A stretch of 64,000 bases of DNA from NCBI RefSeq assembly GCF_014931605.1, contig NZ_CP053382.1:1922001-1986000 (forward strand). Reading direction: 5' to 3'. Of this stretch, positions 47,873 to 56,839 are shown one piece after another (position 1 is the stretch's first letter; each line of letters starts with the position of its first letter). A program made the translations under genes and the position numbers. The notes beneath the pieces were generated by a model. It made no database searches and had not been told where the DNA came from. It worked only from the letters and a program-made list of their open reading frames with translations. This DNA comes from Halomonas sp. MCCC 1A13316 (GTDB taxonomy: Bacteria; Pseudomonadota; Gammaproteobacteria; Pseudomonadales; Halomonadaceae).

Positions 47873-49375
47873 TCATGCAGCTAGTCCGTGTCGGTGCTTT
47901 TCGGTGTGTTGTTTCAGCGCTTCAACCTGTCGCGGTGTCAGGCGCAGGCCAAGTTTGGTGCGCCGCCACAGGATGTCCTCGGCGCTGAGCGCCCATTCAT
48001 GGTCGATGAGATAGTCGGCCTCGGCGGCGGTGAAACCGGCGCCAAAATCTTGCCCCAGGTCGTCAGGACTCTTGGCATTCTCGAGAAAGCGCAGGCACAG
48101 ACTGCCGTAGCTACGGGCGAAGCGGCGCGCACGCTCCTCGCCGAGCCAGGGATAATCGTGAAGCAGGGATGCCATGAAGTGCGCCTGGCTGACGATATCG
48201 CCTCCCGGCAAGGTGGCGTCGGCGGTCCAGCTCGGCCCCATGCCGGGCAGTGACGGGGTCAGCAGCTTCAGCGCGGCTTCCGCCAGCTTGCGGTAGGTGG
48301 TTATCTTTCCGCCGAATACAGAAAGTAGCGGGGCTCCGCTGTCGTCCAGGGCCAGGGTGTAATCGCGGGTCATGGCAGAAGGGTCGGCCGATTCGTCGTC
48401 GCATAGTGGGCGTACGCCAGAGAAGCTCGTGATGACGTCGCGGCGGTCGAGTTGGCGACGAAAGTGTTCGTTGACCACGCCGAGCAGGTAGTCGATTTCC
48501 TCCTCATTGATGATGACCTGGGTCGGATCGCCCCGATAGCGTCGATCCGTCGTGCCGACCAGACTGAAGTCGTCCTCGTAGGGCAGGACGAAGACGATGC
48601 GGCGGTCGCTGTTCTGCAGGATATAGGCGCGATCATCGGCGTTGAGACGCGGTACGACGATATGGCTGCCCTGGATCATGCGGATGGAGTAGAGCGAAGT
48701 GCGTGCCGCCTGCTCGCGTACCACTTGCTCGACCCAGGGCCCCGCGGCATTGACCAAGTTTCGCGCATGGCGCTCGAAGCGCTCGCCGGTTCGCACGTCC
48801 TCGAGTTCGATGCGCCAGGTCCCTTTCTCTTCCCGAGCACCGGTGCAGCGCGTGCGCACAAGGATTTCCGCACCGTTTTCACGTGCTTGCAGGGCGTTGA
48901 GGACTACCAGCCGGGCGTCGTCGACCCAGCAATCCGAATATTCGAAACCGCGCATCATCTCGGGCTTCAGCGGCGAGTCGTCGGCGAAGCGAACGCCGCG
49001 TGAGCCGGGCAGCTTCTTGCGCTTGCCCAGGTGGTCGTAGAGGAACAGCCCGGCACGGATCATCCAGGCCGGGCGCAAGTGTGAACGGTGCGGCAGGATG
49101 AAGCGAAGCGGCCAGATGATGTGCGGGGCCTTGTGCAGCAGAACCTCACGCTCGCGCAGGGCTTCTCCAACGAGGCGGAACTCGTGGTGTTCGAGATAGC
49201 GCAGACCGCCGTGGATCAGCTTGCTGCTCGCCGACGATGTGGCGCCGGCCAGGTCGCCTTGTTCGCACAGGCCGACCGTCAGTCCGCGGCCGGCGGCATC
49301 GTTGGCGATGCCGGTACCGTTGATGCCGCCGCCGATAATGAACATGTCGAGGATCTTGCGAGACGTCTGCGCCAT
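47873..49375 (-). CDS. glpD: Glycerol-3-phosphate dehydrogenase (aerobic)
   Basis: Membrane-associated FAD enzyme that oxidises glycerol-3-phosphate to dihydroxyacetone phosphate and passes electrons to quinone. 500 residues. The FAD dinucleotide fold is FIIGGGINGTGIANDAAGRG near the N-terminus; FSLVGTTDRRYRGDP and SVFGGKITTYRKLAE are family signatures. The start MAQTSRKILDM is chosen over an upstream in-frame ATG at 49456, which lies within the operator region. GlpR-type operators lie 57-95 bp upstream. Confidence 0.96.
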   Translation of the reverse strand: MAQTSRKILDMFIIGGGINGTGIANDAAGRGLTVGLCEQGDLAGATSSASSKLIHGGLRYLEHHEFRLVGEALREREVLLHKAPHIIWPLRFILPHRSHLRPAWMIRAGLFLYDHLGKRKKLPGSRGVRFADDSPLKPEMMRGFEYSDCWVDDARLVVLNALQARENGAEILVRTRCTGAREEKGTWRIELEDVRTGERFERHARNLVNAAGPWVEQVVREQAARTSLYSIRMIQGSHIVVPRLNADDRAYILQNSDRRIVFVLPYEDDFSLVGTTDRRYRGDPTQVIINEEEIDYLLGVVNEHFRRQLDRRDVITSFSGVRPLCDDESADPSAMTRDYTLALDDSGAPLLSVFGGKITTYRKLAEAALKLLTPSLPGMGPSWTADATLPGGDIVSQAHFMASLLHDYPWLGEERARRFARSYGSLCLRFLENAKSPDDLGQDFGAGFTAAEADYLIDHEWALSAEDILWRRTKLGLRLTPRQVEALKQHTEKHRHGLAA

Positions 49376-49431
49376 GGAAGGTAAGGCTCCGAACTTACGG
49401 TCCCGCGGGAATGGAACCGATGCAACCGCTG

Positions 49432-49470
49432 ATGTTTGAAAACGAACATAGATCAATCGAAAGCGAACAT
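49432..49470. promoter_or_regulatory. GlpR operator pair upstream of glpD
   Basis: ATGTTTGAAAACGAACAT (49432-49449) is an imperfect palindrome, and a second CGAACAT half-site follows at 49464-49470. The same half-site occurs twice upstream of glpK, so GlpR is the likely ligand. Confidence 0.65.
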
Positions 49471-49538
49471 CAAGAGCCTGCAGAAAACAAAGCCGACAGC
49501 TGGGTGTCGGCAGGGCGGTTCGGCCTATCGTTTATCGT

Positions 49539-50297
49539 TCAGGCGATATGCAGGGCGACCTCGTTGACCTGCATGAGATGGACGATGCGCTCGGGAGGCT
49601 GGCGGTCGGTGAACAGGGCGTCCAATTGAGCGATGTTGCCCTGGCGTACGACGGGGTTGCGATGGAACTTCGAGTGGTCGGCGGTCAGGTAGACCTGGCG
49701 AGAGTTGTGGATGATGGCTTGGGCGACGCGCGCTTCCTGATAGTCGAACTCCAGCAGCGAGCCATCCTCGTCGATGCCGCTGATGCCGATGATGCCGAAG
49801 TCCACCTTGAACTGATTGATGAAGTCGATCGTCGCCTCTCCGATGATACCGCCATCCCGCGAGCGAACCTGGCCGCCGGCAATGATGACGTTGAAGTCCT
49901 CCTTGTGCTGGAGAATCGCTGCCACATTGAGGTTGTTGGTGATGACCTCGAGACCCTGATGGTCGAGCAGGGCTTCCGCCACCACTTCGTTACTGGTGCC
50001 GATGTTGATGAACAGCGAGGCGTGATCGGGGATGTGCCTGGCGACCAGGGTGGCGATGCGCCGTTTGGCGTCGAGATTGAGGTTCTTGCGCGTGCTGTAG
50101 GCGGTATTGACGGTGCTGGATTCGAGCCCCGCCCCGCCATGCACGCGGCGAATCATGCCATCTTCCGACAGCGCGTTGAGGTCGCGACGTATGGTCTGAG
50201 GGGTGACCGAGAAGTGCTCGGTCAACTGCTCGATGCTGGCGTAGCCCTGGCGGCGTACCAGATCAACGATGGCATCTTGTCGTTGTTGCTGGTTCAT
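49539..50297 (-). CDS. glpR: DeoR family glycerol-3-phosphate regulon repressor
   Basis: 252-residue repressor. The N-terminal DeoR helix-turn-helix is at about 5-55 (GYASIEQLTEHFSVTPQTIRRDLNALSEDGMIRRVHGGA). The C-terminal sugar-phosphate sensor domain contains NIGTSNEVVAEALLDHQGLEVITNNLN. Glycerol-3-phosphate would release it from DNA. It lies between glpD and glpK, divergent from glpK. Confidence 0.94.
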   Translation of the reverse strand: MNQQQRQDAIVDLVRRQGYASIEQLTEHFSVTPQTIRRDLNALSEDGMIRRVHGGAGLESSTVNTAYSTRKNLNLDAKRRIATLVARHIPDHASLFINIGTSNEVVAEALLDHQGLEVITNNLNVAAILQHKEDFNVIIAGGQVRSRDGGIIGEATIDFINQFKVDFGIIGISGIDEDGSLLEFDYQEARVAQAIIHNSRQVYLTADHSKFHRNPVVRQGNIAQLDALFTDRQPPERIVHLMQVNEVALHIA

Positions 50298-50389
50298 GTC
50301 GGCTCCCTTTCGATCACGCGAGTGTAAGCGATTCGGCGCGCTGTCGGCAGATGATCAGAGTCTTGTTCTACGAAAGTCGTAAAGCATTG

Positions 50390-50429
50390 CGAACATACTC
50401 GAGTACTCTTGGTGATCATAAACGAACAT
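50390..50429. promoter_or_regulatory. GlpR half-sites between glpR and glpK
   Basis: CGAACAT occurs at 50390-50396 and 50423-50429, 33 bp apart in the same orientation, just before the glpK start. They match the half-site found upstream of glpD. Confidence 0.55.
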
Positions 50430-50447
50430 ACAACGACGGGACGCAAC

Positions 50448-51935
50448 ATGGCCGACTATCTACTCGCGATCGATCAGGGCACCACCAGTTCACGCGCCAT
50501 TCTTTTCGACCGTGGCGGCCATGTGCTTCACGTTGCGCAGAGGGAGTTTCCCCAGCACTTCCCGCGTGATGGCTGGGTCGAGCATGATCCGCAGGATATC
50601 TGGGACACGGTGTTGACCACATGTCGCGAAGTGGTGGAGGCGTCGGGCATTGCGCTCGATGCCCTTGCCGGTATCGGCATCACCAACCAGCGCGAGACCG
50701 CTCTACTATGGGATCGAGCGACGGGGCGCCCACTCTACAATGCCATCGTCTGGCAGGACCGGCGAACCGCCGATCTGTGCCAGCAAATGCGCGATGCGGG
50801 GCACGGTGAACTCGTACAGACGCGCACCGGACTGCTGATCGATCCCTACTTCTCCGCGACCAAGCTGGCCTGGCTGCTGGACAACGTGGAAGGGGCCAGG
50901 GAGCGTGCCGAGCGTGGCGAACTCGCCTTCGGCACGGTGGACAGCTATCTGCTATGGCAATTGACGGGTGGCCGCGTTCATGCCACCGACGCCACCAATG
51001 CCTCGCGCACTATGCTGTTCAACATCCATAGCCAGCAGTGGGACGAGGAACTGCTCGCTCTCTTCGGCATCCCTCGCGGCTTGCTGCCTGAAGTGCGCGA
51101 CAGCAGCGATGACTTCGGTACCGCGCAAGCCCGGTGGCTGGGGGCCGAACTGCCCATTGGTAGCATAGTTGGCGATCAGCAGGCCGCGCTGGTAGGGCAG
51201 GCCTGCTTCGAGCCGGGCATGGGCAAGAGCACCTACGGCACCGGTTGCTTCATGATCGTCAATACCGGCGACAAGCCGGCGACATCGCACAACCGACTAC
51301 TGACTACCGTGGCGTATCGGCTGGGTGGCAAGACCACTTATGCCATGGAGGGGAGCATTTTCGTGGCCGGTGCGGCCGTGCAGTGGCTGCGTGATGGCCT
51401 CAAGCTGTTCAAGGATGCGGCCGAGACCGAAGCCTTGGCCAAACAGACTCGTGACGGCCACAGCGTCTACCTGGTACCCGCCTTCACCGGGCTGGGGGCG
51501 CCGCACTGGGATCCCAAGGCCCGCGGGGCTATCTTCGGCTTGACCCGGGACACCGGTATCGCCGAGATCGTCGCCGCCGGGTTGCAGGCGGTGTGCTATC
51601 AGACTCGCGACCTGCAGGCCTGCATGAGCGACGACATGGGAGTGCCTCCGGGCACGCTGCGCGTCGATGGCGGCATGGCGGCCAACTCGTGGCTGGTGCA
51701 GTTCCTGGCCGATATGCTGGGGGTGCAGGTCGACCGTCCTACGGTGCTCGAGACGACGGCGCTGGGTGCCGCCTACATGGCGGGGCTTCGTTTCGGCTGG
51801 TACCGGGATCTGGAGGAGATTGCCGAACTCTGGCGCTGTGAGAGAACGTTCTCACCCAGCATGCCGGAAACCGAGCGCGAGCGACTTTATGGGGGCTGGC
51901 TCGAAGCGGTGGAGCGTGTAAAAAGCACTGTCTGA
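50448..51935 (+). CDS. glpK: Glycerol kinase
   Basis: ATP-dependent phosphorylation of glycerol, first step of glycerol use. 495 residues, FGGY family. The phosphate-1 loop is [17 protein letters not shown], with the glycerol-site [13 protein letters not shown]. The central FGGY-type signature [16 protein letters not shown] and the C-terminal [21 protein letters not shown] are present. The start [11 protein letters not shown] is used; an ATG 39 bases earlier lies at the operator. No glpF facilitator gene is adjacent. Confidence 0.97.
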   Translation: MADYLLAIDQGTTSSRAILFDRGGHVLHVAQREFPQHFPRDGWVEHDPQDIWDTVLTTCREVVEASGIALDALAGIGITNQRETALLWDRATGRPLYNAIVWQDRRTADLCQQMRDAGHGELVQTRTGLLIDPYFSATKLAWLLDNVEGARERAERGELAFGTVDSYLLWQLTGGRVHATDATNASRTMLFNIHSQQWDEELLALFGIPRGLLPEVRDSSDDFGTAQARWLGAELPIGSIVGDQQAALVGQACFEPGMGKSTYGTGCFMIVNTGDKPATSHNRLLTTVAYRLGGKTTYAMEGSIFVAGAAVQWLRDGLKLFKDAAETEALAKQTRDGHSVYLVPAFTGLGAPHWDPKARGAIFGLTRDTGIAEIVAAGLQAVCYQTRDLQACMSDDMGVPPGTLRVDGGMAANSWLVQFLADMLGVQVDRPTVLETTALGAAYMAGLRFGWYRDLEEIAELWRCERTFSPSMPETERERLYGGWLEAVERVKSTV

Positions 51936-51938
51936 AGC

Positions 51939-51966
51939 TTGCAAAAAGCAGCGATATCGGTATGAT
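51939..51966 (+). promoter_or_regulatory. Sigma-70-type promoter for the tRNA-Val pair
   Basis: TTGCAA (-35) and TATGAT (-10) with a 16-base spacer, starting right after the glpK stop codon. It would give a leader of about 90 nt before the first tRNA. Confidence 0.45.
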
Positions 51967-52062
51967 ATGCATCCGTTGCAGCAGCGAAGGTCTGCTTGCA
52001 ACAGGTTGCCGATGCGTTTTGAATTGAGTAGGAGTGCGCGTCAGCCGCGGGAAATCGGAAGC

Positions 52063-52139
52063 AGGACCATAGCTCAGTTGGTTAGAGCGCCACGTTGACA
52101 TCGTGGAGGTCGGCGGTTCAAATCCGCCTGGTCCTACCA
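52063..52139 (+). tRNA. tRNA-Val (GAC)
   Basis: 77-nt cloverleaf with acceptor AGGACCA/TGGTCCT, D-loop AGTTGGTTAGA, anticodon stem CCACG/CGTGG around the loop TTGACAT (anticodon GAC), T-loop TTCAAAT, and an encoded CCA end. Confidence 0.96.
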
Positions 52140-52157
52140 GCTTTCCCAGCGATTTTC

Positions 52158-52234
52158 AGGACCATAGCTCAGTTGGTTAGAGCGCCACGTTGACATCGTG
52201 GAGGTCAGCGGTTCAAATCCGCTTGGTCCTACCA
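52158..52234 (+). tRNA. tRNA-Val (GAC), second copy
   Basis: Same cloverleaf and anticodon GAC as the first copy, 18 bp downstream. It differs by a paired change at the end of the T stem, so pairing is kept. CCA is encoded. Confidence 0.96.
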
Positions 52235-52242
52235 GCACCCCG

Positions 52243-52283
52243 GAACGCCCCGAGGCTCAGCGCCTCGGGGCGTTCTGCTTTTT
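52243..52283 (+). terminator. Rho-independent terminator after the tRNA genes
   Basis: GAACGCCCCGAGGC and GCCTCGGGGCGTTC form a perfect 14-bp stem with a TCAGC loop, followed by TGCTTTTT. Confidence 0.92.
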
Positions 52284-52306
52284 CGGCCTGGCCAGGCGTG
52301 TGAGGA

Positions 52307-52792
52307 TTACTGCGAAGTGAGATGATCAGGCAGGTTCGTGCGTTCGACGAAGATCGCGACCAGCCCTTCGATGCCGGCCTGATCCTCATCGCTGAAGCGG
52401 GCATGGCGTGGGCTGTCCAGATCAAGCACGCCCCACAGCGTTCCCTCTCGCATGACCGGTACCACCAGCTCGGAGTTTGAGGCGGCATCGCAGGCGATGT
52501 GGTCGGCAACAGTGTGAACGTCGTCGACGCGCTGGGCCTGTCGACCGCGGGCGGCCGCGCCACACACGCCCTTGCTGAACGGGATCGGGTTGCAGGCGGG
52601 CTTGCCCTGGAAGGGACCGAGGGTGAGCAGCTCGGGCTGGCGCTGCAAGTAGAAACCCGCCCAGTTGAGCTCCGGCACCTGTTGCATGATGAAGGCGCAT
52701 GCCTGAGCAGTGTTGACCAGCCAGTCGTCGCTATCCAGCAATGCTTCGAGCTGTCGGGCAAGCAAGGCGTAGTCGGGCGCGGTCGATGCCAT
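52307..52792 (-). CDS. msrC: Free methionine-(R)-sulfoxide reductase (GAF domain)
   Basis: 161-residue single GAF-domain enzyme that reduces free Met-R-SO. The three conserved cysteines are visible: C in GKPACNPIPF, C in GKPACNPIPF-SKGVCGAAA, and the catalytic C in DHIACDAASNSE. The LNWAGFYLQRQPELLTLGPFQG motif is typical of fRMsr (YebR). It neighbours metNIQ, fitting a methionine theme, but each has its own transcript boundaries. The 207-bp spacer to metQ contains a hairpin at 52946-52968 (9-bp GC-rich stem, no T-run). Confidence 0.92.
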   Translation of the reverse strand: MASTAPDYALLARQLEALLDSDDWLVNTAQACAFIMQQVPELNWAGFYLQRQPELLTLGPFQGKPACNPIPFSKGVCGAAARGRQAQRVDDVHTVADHIACDAASNSELVVPVMREGTLWGVLDLDSPRHARFSDEDQAGIEGLVAIFVERTNLPDHLTSQ

Positions 52793-52999
52793 GGGGTCTC
52801 CTGTGCTCGGATTCGGGGTTTGAACAATGTCCGTGGCGACACTAGCTTTCGGCTAAGGATACCCGTTGGGCCAGAGCCTGGAAGGTCGCATCGACAAGGT
52901 CGAGCAGAAGATCGATTGAACCGTGACCGGCTTTGCTAAGCAAGCGGGCCGACGTCATGCGTCGGCCCGTTGTCGTTCAGATGGCGAAACTCCTCGGTG

Positions 53000-53821
53000 T
53001 CACTCCCAGCCGGGCACGGCGCCACCGTCGAACAGCTCCTTGGCCTTGGCTGCCACCTCCTCGCTCTGGTAGGCCGAAACCAGTTGCTGGATCTCCTCAC
53101 GCTCCTCGTCGCCCGCGCGCACAGCGATCAGGTTGACGTAGGGCGACTCGGGGCCCTCCTTGATCAGAGCGTCGTCCAGCTTCAGGCCGGCCGGCTGGGC
53201 GAAGGTATTGTTGATGAAGGCCAGGTCGACGTCCTGCAGCACGCGTGGCAGCTGGGCTGCCTCGATCTCGCGGAACTGGAAATCATGCGGATTCTCGACC
53301 ACGTTGACCGGCGTGGCTTCGAGGTTCTCGTGATCGTCAAGCTCGATCAGGCCGGCGTTGTGCATCAGGATCATCGCGCGGCCGCCGTTGGTAGGGTCGT
53401 TGGGCAGGGCGATGATGGCGCCTTCCGGCAGCTCCTCGATGCTGTCGTGCTTCTCGGAGTAGGCGCCGATCGGATAGACGAAGGTGCGTCCGGCCACGGC
53501 CAGATCATAGTCGCGATCGTCGATCATGCTCTGCAGGTAGGGTTCGTGCTGGAAGGCATTGGCGTCGAGGCTGCCATCGGCCAGCGCCGCATTGGGCGAG
53601 ACGTAGTCGGTGAACTCGATGATCTCGACCTCGAGATCGTAACGATCCTTGGCGATCTGGACCGCCACTTCCATGACTTCCGACTCCGGGCCGGACATGG
53701 TGCCGACCTTGATCGAGCGCGATTCGGCCTCGTCGTTGCCGCAGCCGGCAATCAGGCTGGCAGTGGCGAGAGTGCCGAGCAGGGTGGCGGCGCCGAGCAT
53801 GCGGGTCAGGGTTGCTTGCAT
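53000..53821 (-). CDS. metQ: Methionine ABC transporter substrate-binding lipoprotein MetQ
   Basis: 273-residue NlpA-family lipoprotein that delivers D/L-methionine to MetNI. Signal with lipobox LIAGC (Cys27). Family signatures are KVGTMSGPESEVMEVA, FTDYVSPNAALADGSLDANAFQH, and IALPNDPTNGGRAMILM. It is the last gene of metNIQ, 25 bp after metI. Confidence 0.95.
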   Translation of the reverse strand: MQATLTRMLGAATLLGTLATASLIAGCGNDEAESRSIKVGTMSGPESEVMEVAVQIAKDRYDLEVEIIEFTDYVSPNAALADGSLDANAFQHEPYLQSMIDDRDYDLAVAGRTFVYPIGAYSEKHDSIEELPEGAIIALPNDPTNGGRAMILMHNAGLIELDDHENLEATPVNVVENPHDFQFREIEAAQLPRVLQDVDLAFINNTFAQPAGLKLDDALIKEGPESPYVNLIAVRAGDEEREEIQQLVSAYQSEEVAAKAKELFDGGAVPGWE

Positions 53822-53846
53822 TGGGTCGTTCTCCTTGGATGTTGCG

Positions 53847-54503
53847 TCACTTGCGATCCGATTTGCGTACCAGATAATCCCCCAGGCTCTGGAAGCCCTG
53901 CACCATGACCACCAGGATGGCCACGGTGATCAGCATGATGGTGGGGTTGAAGCGGTTGTAGCCGTAGCGGATGCCCAGATCGCCCAGGCCGCCACCACCC
54001 ACGGCTCCGGCCATGGCCGAATAGCTCACCAGGGTGACCACGGTAATCGTCAGCCCTGTGATGATGCCGCCACGTGCCTCCGGCAGCAGTACCTTGGTAA
54101 TCACCTGGTGGGGCGTGGCACCCATCGACTGGGCAGCCTCGACCAGGCCCGGCGGTATCTCATTGAGCGCACCCTCGACCAGACGTGCGACGAAGGGAAT
54201 GGCGGCGAGGGTCAGCGGCACGATAGCCGCATTGGTGCCGATGGAGGTACCGACGATGATGCGCGTAAAGGGGATAATGGCCACCATCAGAATGATGAAA
54301 GGTATCGAGCGGCCAATGTTGGTGACCATGCCCAGCACCTGGTTGAGTGCCGGACGTGCAAGGATCTGGCGCGGGCGAGTGACGTAGAGCATTACGCCCA
54401 GCGGCATGCCGAGCAGGGCCGAGATCACACCCGAGACGGCGACCATGTAGAGCGTGTCCAGGGTCGCTTGCAGGATCAGATCAATCATCGCGCTGGACAT
54501 GGC
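53847..54503 (-). CDS. metI: Methionine ABC transporter permease MetI
   Basis: 218-residue permease with five membrane helices. The EAA loop is LVEGALNEIPPGLVEAAQSMGAT, and the C-terminal AGAVGGGGLGDLGIRYGYNRF is the MetI signature. The start is taken at MSSAMIDLILQ, overlapping metN by 23 bp; MIDLILQ at 54491 is the alternative. Confidence 0.94.
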   Translation of the reverse strand, partial: AMSSAMIDLILQATLDTLYMVAVSGVISALLGMPLGVMLYVTRPRQILARPALNQVLGMVTNIGRSIPFIILMVAIIPFTRIIVGTSIGTNAAIVPLTLAAIPFVARLVEGALNEIPPGLVEAAQSMGATPHQVITKVLLPEARGGIITGLTITVVTLVSYSAMAGAVGGGGLGDLGIRYGYNRFNPTIMLITVAILVVMVQGFQSLGDYLVRKSDRK

Positions 54504-55572
54504 CGAGCACCTCCACGTGAAGATCATGGGTTTCGAGATAGTCGATGGCGCGCCGAGTTTGCTGCGGCGTGCCCAGCAGTTCGGCGATCATCAGTCCCAA
54601 GGTGCGTTCCTGGATCGATTCCACCTTGGCCTGAAGGATGCTCACGTCCACGCCGCATTCCCGCGCCAGGCGCGAGATCAGCGGTGTGGAGACGGCGTCC
54701 CCGGAGAAGGCCAGGCGCACCACGGGATGGGTATGCTCGCCCGGTTCGACCTCGAGTCTTTCCACCAGGGCCTTGGGCGGCTCGAGCTGAAGAAAGTCGT
54801 TGAGGAACTCACGGCCGAGCCGGGTGCGCGGGGCGGTGAAGAAATCGCCCACGTCGGCCTCCTCGACCAGCTCGCCGTCCGATATCAGGCTGACCCGGTG
54901 GCAGATCGACTTGACCACTTCCATCTCGTGGGTGATCAGCAGGATGGTCAGGCCGAGCTTCTGGTTGATCTCGCGCAGCAGGGTCAGGATCGAGCCGGTT
55001 GTCTGCGGGTCCAGCGCCGAGGTCGCCTCGTCGCACAGCAGCACGCGGGGCTCGCTGGCCAGTGCTCGGGCGATGGCCACGCGCTGCTTCTGCCCGCCGG
55101 AGAGCTGGGCCGGGTACTGGCGCGCCTTGTCGGAGAGGCCGGTGAGCTCGAGCAGCGGCAGTACGCGTTCGCGAATGGCGGCGCGCTTCACGCCCATCAG
55201 CTCAAGGGGCAGGGCGACATTGTCGAAGACGTTGCGTGTCGTCAGCAGATTGAAATGCTGGAAGATCATGCCGATGCGGTGCCGCGCCTGGTTGAGCGCG
55301 GTGGAGGAGAGGTCGGTCATCTCCTGACCGTCAACGACAACGCTGCCGCTCGTCGGGCGCTCGAGCAGGTTGACACAGCGGATCAAGGTCGACTTGCCGG
55401 CGCCGGACAGGCCGATGACGCCGTGAATGCTGCCCTGGGGGACATGTAGGTCGACGTTTCTGAGCGCCTCGATCGTCCGGGACGAGGTGTCTTTTCGGTG
55501 CGCAGTGAACGGCTGCCGGCTTCTGGGGCCGGCGAGATGATAGGTCTTGGAAACGTTGCGTAGCGTGATCAT
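54481..55572 (-). CDS. metN: Methionine ABC transporter ATP-binding protein MetN
   Basis: 363-residue ATPase. Walker A is GLSGAGKST, signature LSGGQKQRVAIARAL, Walker B VLLCDEATSALDP. The C-terminal NIL domain (about 280-360) binds methionine for trans-inhibition. A short insertion (PRSRQPFTAHRKDTSSRTI) in the N-terminal strand region makes it slightly longer than E. coli MetN. It is the first gene of metNIQ; the leader contains a SAM-II-like aptamer and an intrinsic terminator. Confidence 0.95.
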   Translation of the reverse strand: MITLRNVSKTYHLAGPRSRQPFTAHRKDTSSRTIEALRNVDLHVPQGSIHGVIGLSGAGKSTLIRCVNLLERPTSGSVVVDGQEMTDLSSTALNQARHRIGMIFQHFNLLTTRNVFDNVALPLELMGVKRAAIRERVLPLLELTGLSDKARQYPAQLSGGQKQRVAIARALASEPRVLLCDEATSALDPQTTGSILTLLREINQKLGLTILLITHEMEVVKSICHRVSLISDGELVEEADVGDFFTAPRTRLGREFLNDFLQLEPPKALVERLEVEPGEHTHPVVRLAFSGDAVSTPLISRLARECGVDVSILQAKVESIQERTLGLMIAELLGTPQQTRRAIDYLETHDLHVEVLGHVQRDD

Positions 55573-55632
55573 CTGGCTTCCTGAGAGGCCGTTCCCGGTG
55601 AGGCGGGCGCAGCGATAGCCAGATGGATAGCC

Positions 55633-55664
55633 GAAAAGAAAAAAGGCCACCCTGTCGGGTGGCC
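55633..55664 (-). terminator. Intrinsic terminator in the metN leader
   Basis: On the minus strand GGCCACCC-GACA-GGGTGGCC is followed by TTTTTTCTTTTC. It lies 17 bases downstream of the SAM-II-like aptamer and 60 bases before the metN start, as expected for a riboswitch expression platform. Confidence 0.85.
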
Positions 55665-55680
55665 ATCAACGCTGGACACA

Positions 55681-55770
55681 CCCTTTTAGCTGCACTTCAC
55701 GTCGTCGGGAATGGAGTAATCCCCTTTCCCGTCGGCGTGGGCGCCCGCAATCCGGGTACAAATCGGCGCC
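55681..55770 (-). ncRNA. SAM-II riboswitch (SAM-alpha) controlling metNIQ
   Basis: Minus-strand leader. P1 is GGCGCC/GGCGCC enclosing GATTTGTACCCGGATTGCG, which keeps the SAM-II core (GATTT and ATTGC). The 3' pseudoknot strand is GTGCAGCTAAAAGGG, a near-match to the family's GCTAAAAAGGG ending. Between P1 and this strand an extra hairpin of about 40 nt (CGGGAA...TTCCCG) is inserted, which compact SAM-II examples lack. SAM binding would be expected to lower metNIQ expression, here probably by transcription termination. Confidence 0.8.
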
Positions 55771-56007
55771 TGAAATGTGATGGCGAATACTAGGACCATA
55801 GAGGCATGCTGTCAATGCATTGGTGTATGTTTGCACTCGTTGGTCCATTATTCAGGAAGAAATGCTATAACATGCGCTTTTCGCATGTCTTCGTTCTGTC
55901 GCGCGCGTGACCGATTGTACCCCGTGCCAATGGACGTTTCGTTGCCGAATTCTTACACTGCGGAACTCATCTACTCTCGCCCCGGCAGGGGCTGCCCAGG
56001 AGGCGTC

Positions 56008-56637
56008 ATGTTCACAGGCATCGTGCAGGGGACGGCCGAAATCGTCGCCATCAACGAGGCGGAGGCATTCCGTACCCATGTGGTAAGCCTGCCTGAGCAG
56101 TTGCGCGAAGGCCTCGAACTCGGTGCCTCGGTGTCTCACAACGGGGTCTGCCTGACTGTCACCGCCGTCGAAGGCGAACGGGTAAGCTTCGACCTGATGC
56201 GCGAAACGCTGCGCGTGACCAATCTCGGTGCGTTGCAAGAAGGGGATCGCGTCAATATCGAACGGGCGGCGCGCTTCGGTGACGAGATCGGCGGCCATGC
56301 GATGTCCGGGCACGTCATGGCCATGGCGGAGTTGGTGGAGCTGGATCAGGCGCCCAACAACCGCCGGCTCTGGTTCGAGGTGCCCCATGCGCTGGGGCGC
56401 TTCCTGTTCGACAAGGGCTACATCGGTGTCGACGGCATCAGCCTGACGATAGGCGAGGTTCGGCGTGCCACGGTCGAGCACGGTCCACGCTTCTGCGTCG
56501 ACCTGATTCCCGAGACGCTGGAGCGCACCATATTGGTCGACCGCGTACCGGGTGACCGAGTCAACATCGAGATCGACCCGCAGACCCAGGCCATCGTCGA
56601 GACGGTCGAGCGTGTGCTCGCATCGCGCGGTGGTTGA
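56008..56637 (+). CDS. ribE: Riboflavin synthase alpha subunit
   Basis: Homotrimeric enzyme that dismutates 6,7-dimethyl-8-ribityllumazine to riboflavin. 209 residues in two similar lumazine-binding barrels: MFTGIVQGTAEIV with VSHNGVCLTVTAV, and GHVMAMAELVEL with IGVDGISLTIGEV. AGGAGG lies five bases before the ATG at 56008; the 77-codon upstream extension is rejected. No FMN riboswitch is visible upstream. Confidence 0.95.
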   Translation: MFTGIVQGTAEIVAINEAEAFRTHVVSLPEQLREGLELGASVSHNGVCLTVTAVEGERVSFDLMRETLRVTNLGALQEGDRVNIERAARFGDEIGGHAMSGHVMAMAELVELDQAPNNRRLWFEVPHALGRFLFDKGYIGVDGISLTIGEVRRATVEHGPRFCVDLIPETLERTILVDRVPGDRVNIEIDPQTQAIVETVERVLASRGG

Positions 56638-56839
56638 TTTCTGGTTCAAATGACCGTTTCGTCAAGTCTGCGTTGGTAGCCGCGCTGGCGCCTGGCGCAG
56701 AGTTTGCTTATACAGAGCGAACCGTGCCGCGGCATGGCGTTCAGGGGCGACCTCGCATCGTCGTCAGCCTTTGGGTACCATGTGCGGCTTTTCTCGCTCC
56801 CAGGCCGATAACCAGCCCCAGTGCGCAGGAATGCCAAAA

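Noticed and set aside
55573..55850. SAM-I riboswitch or T-box before metN
   Set aside because: The SAM-I core and the T-box sequence are absent; the elements fit SAM-II instead.
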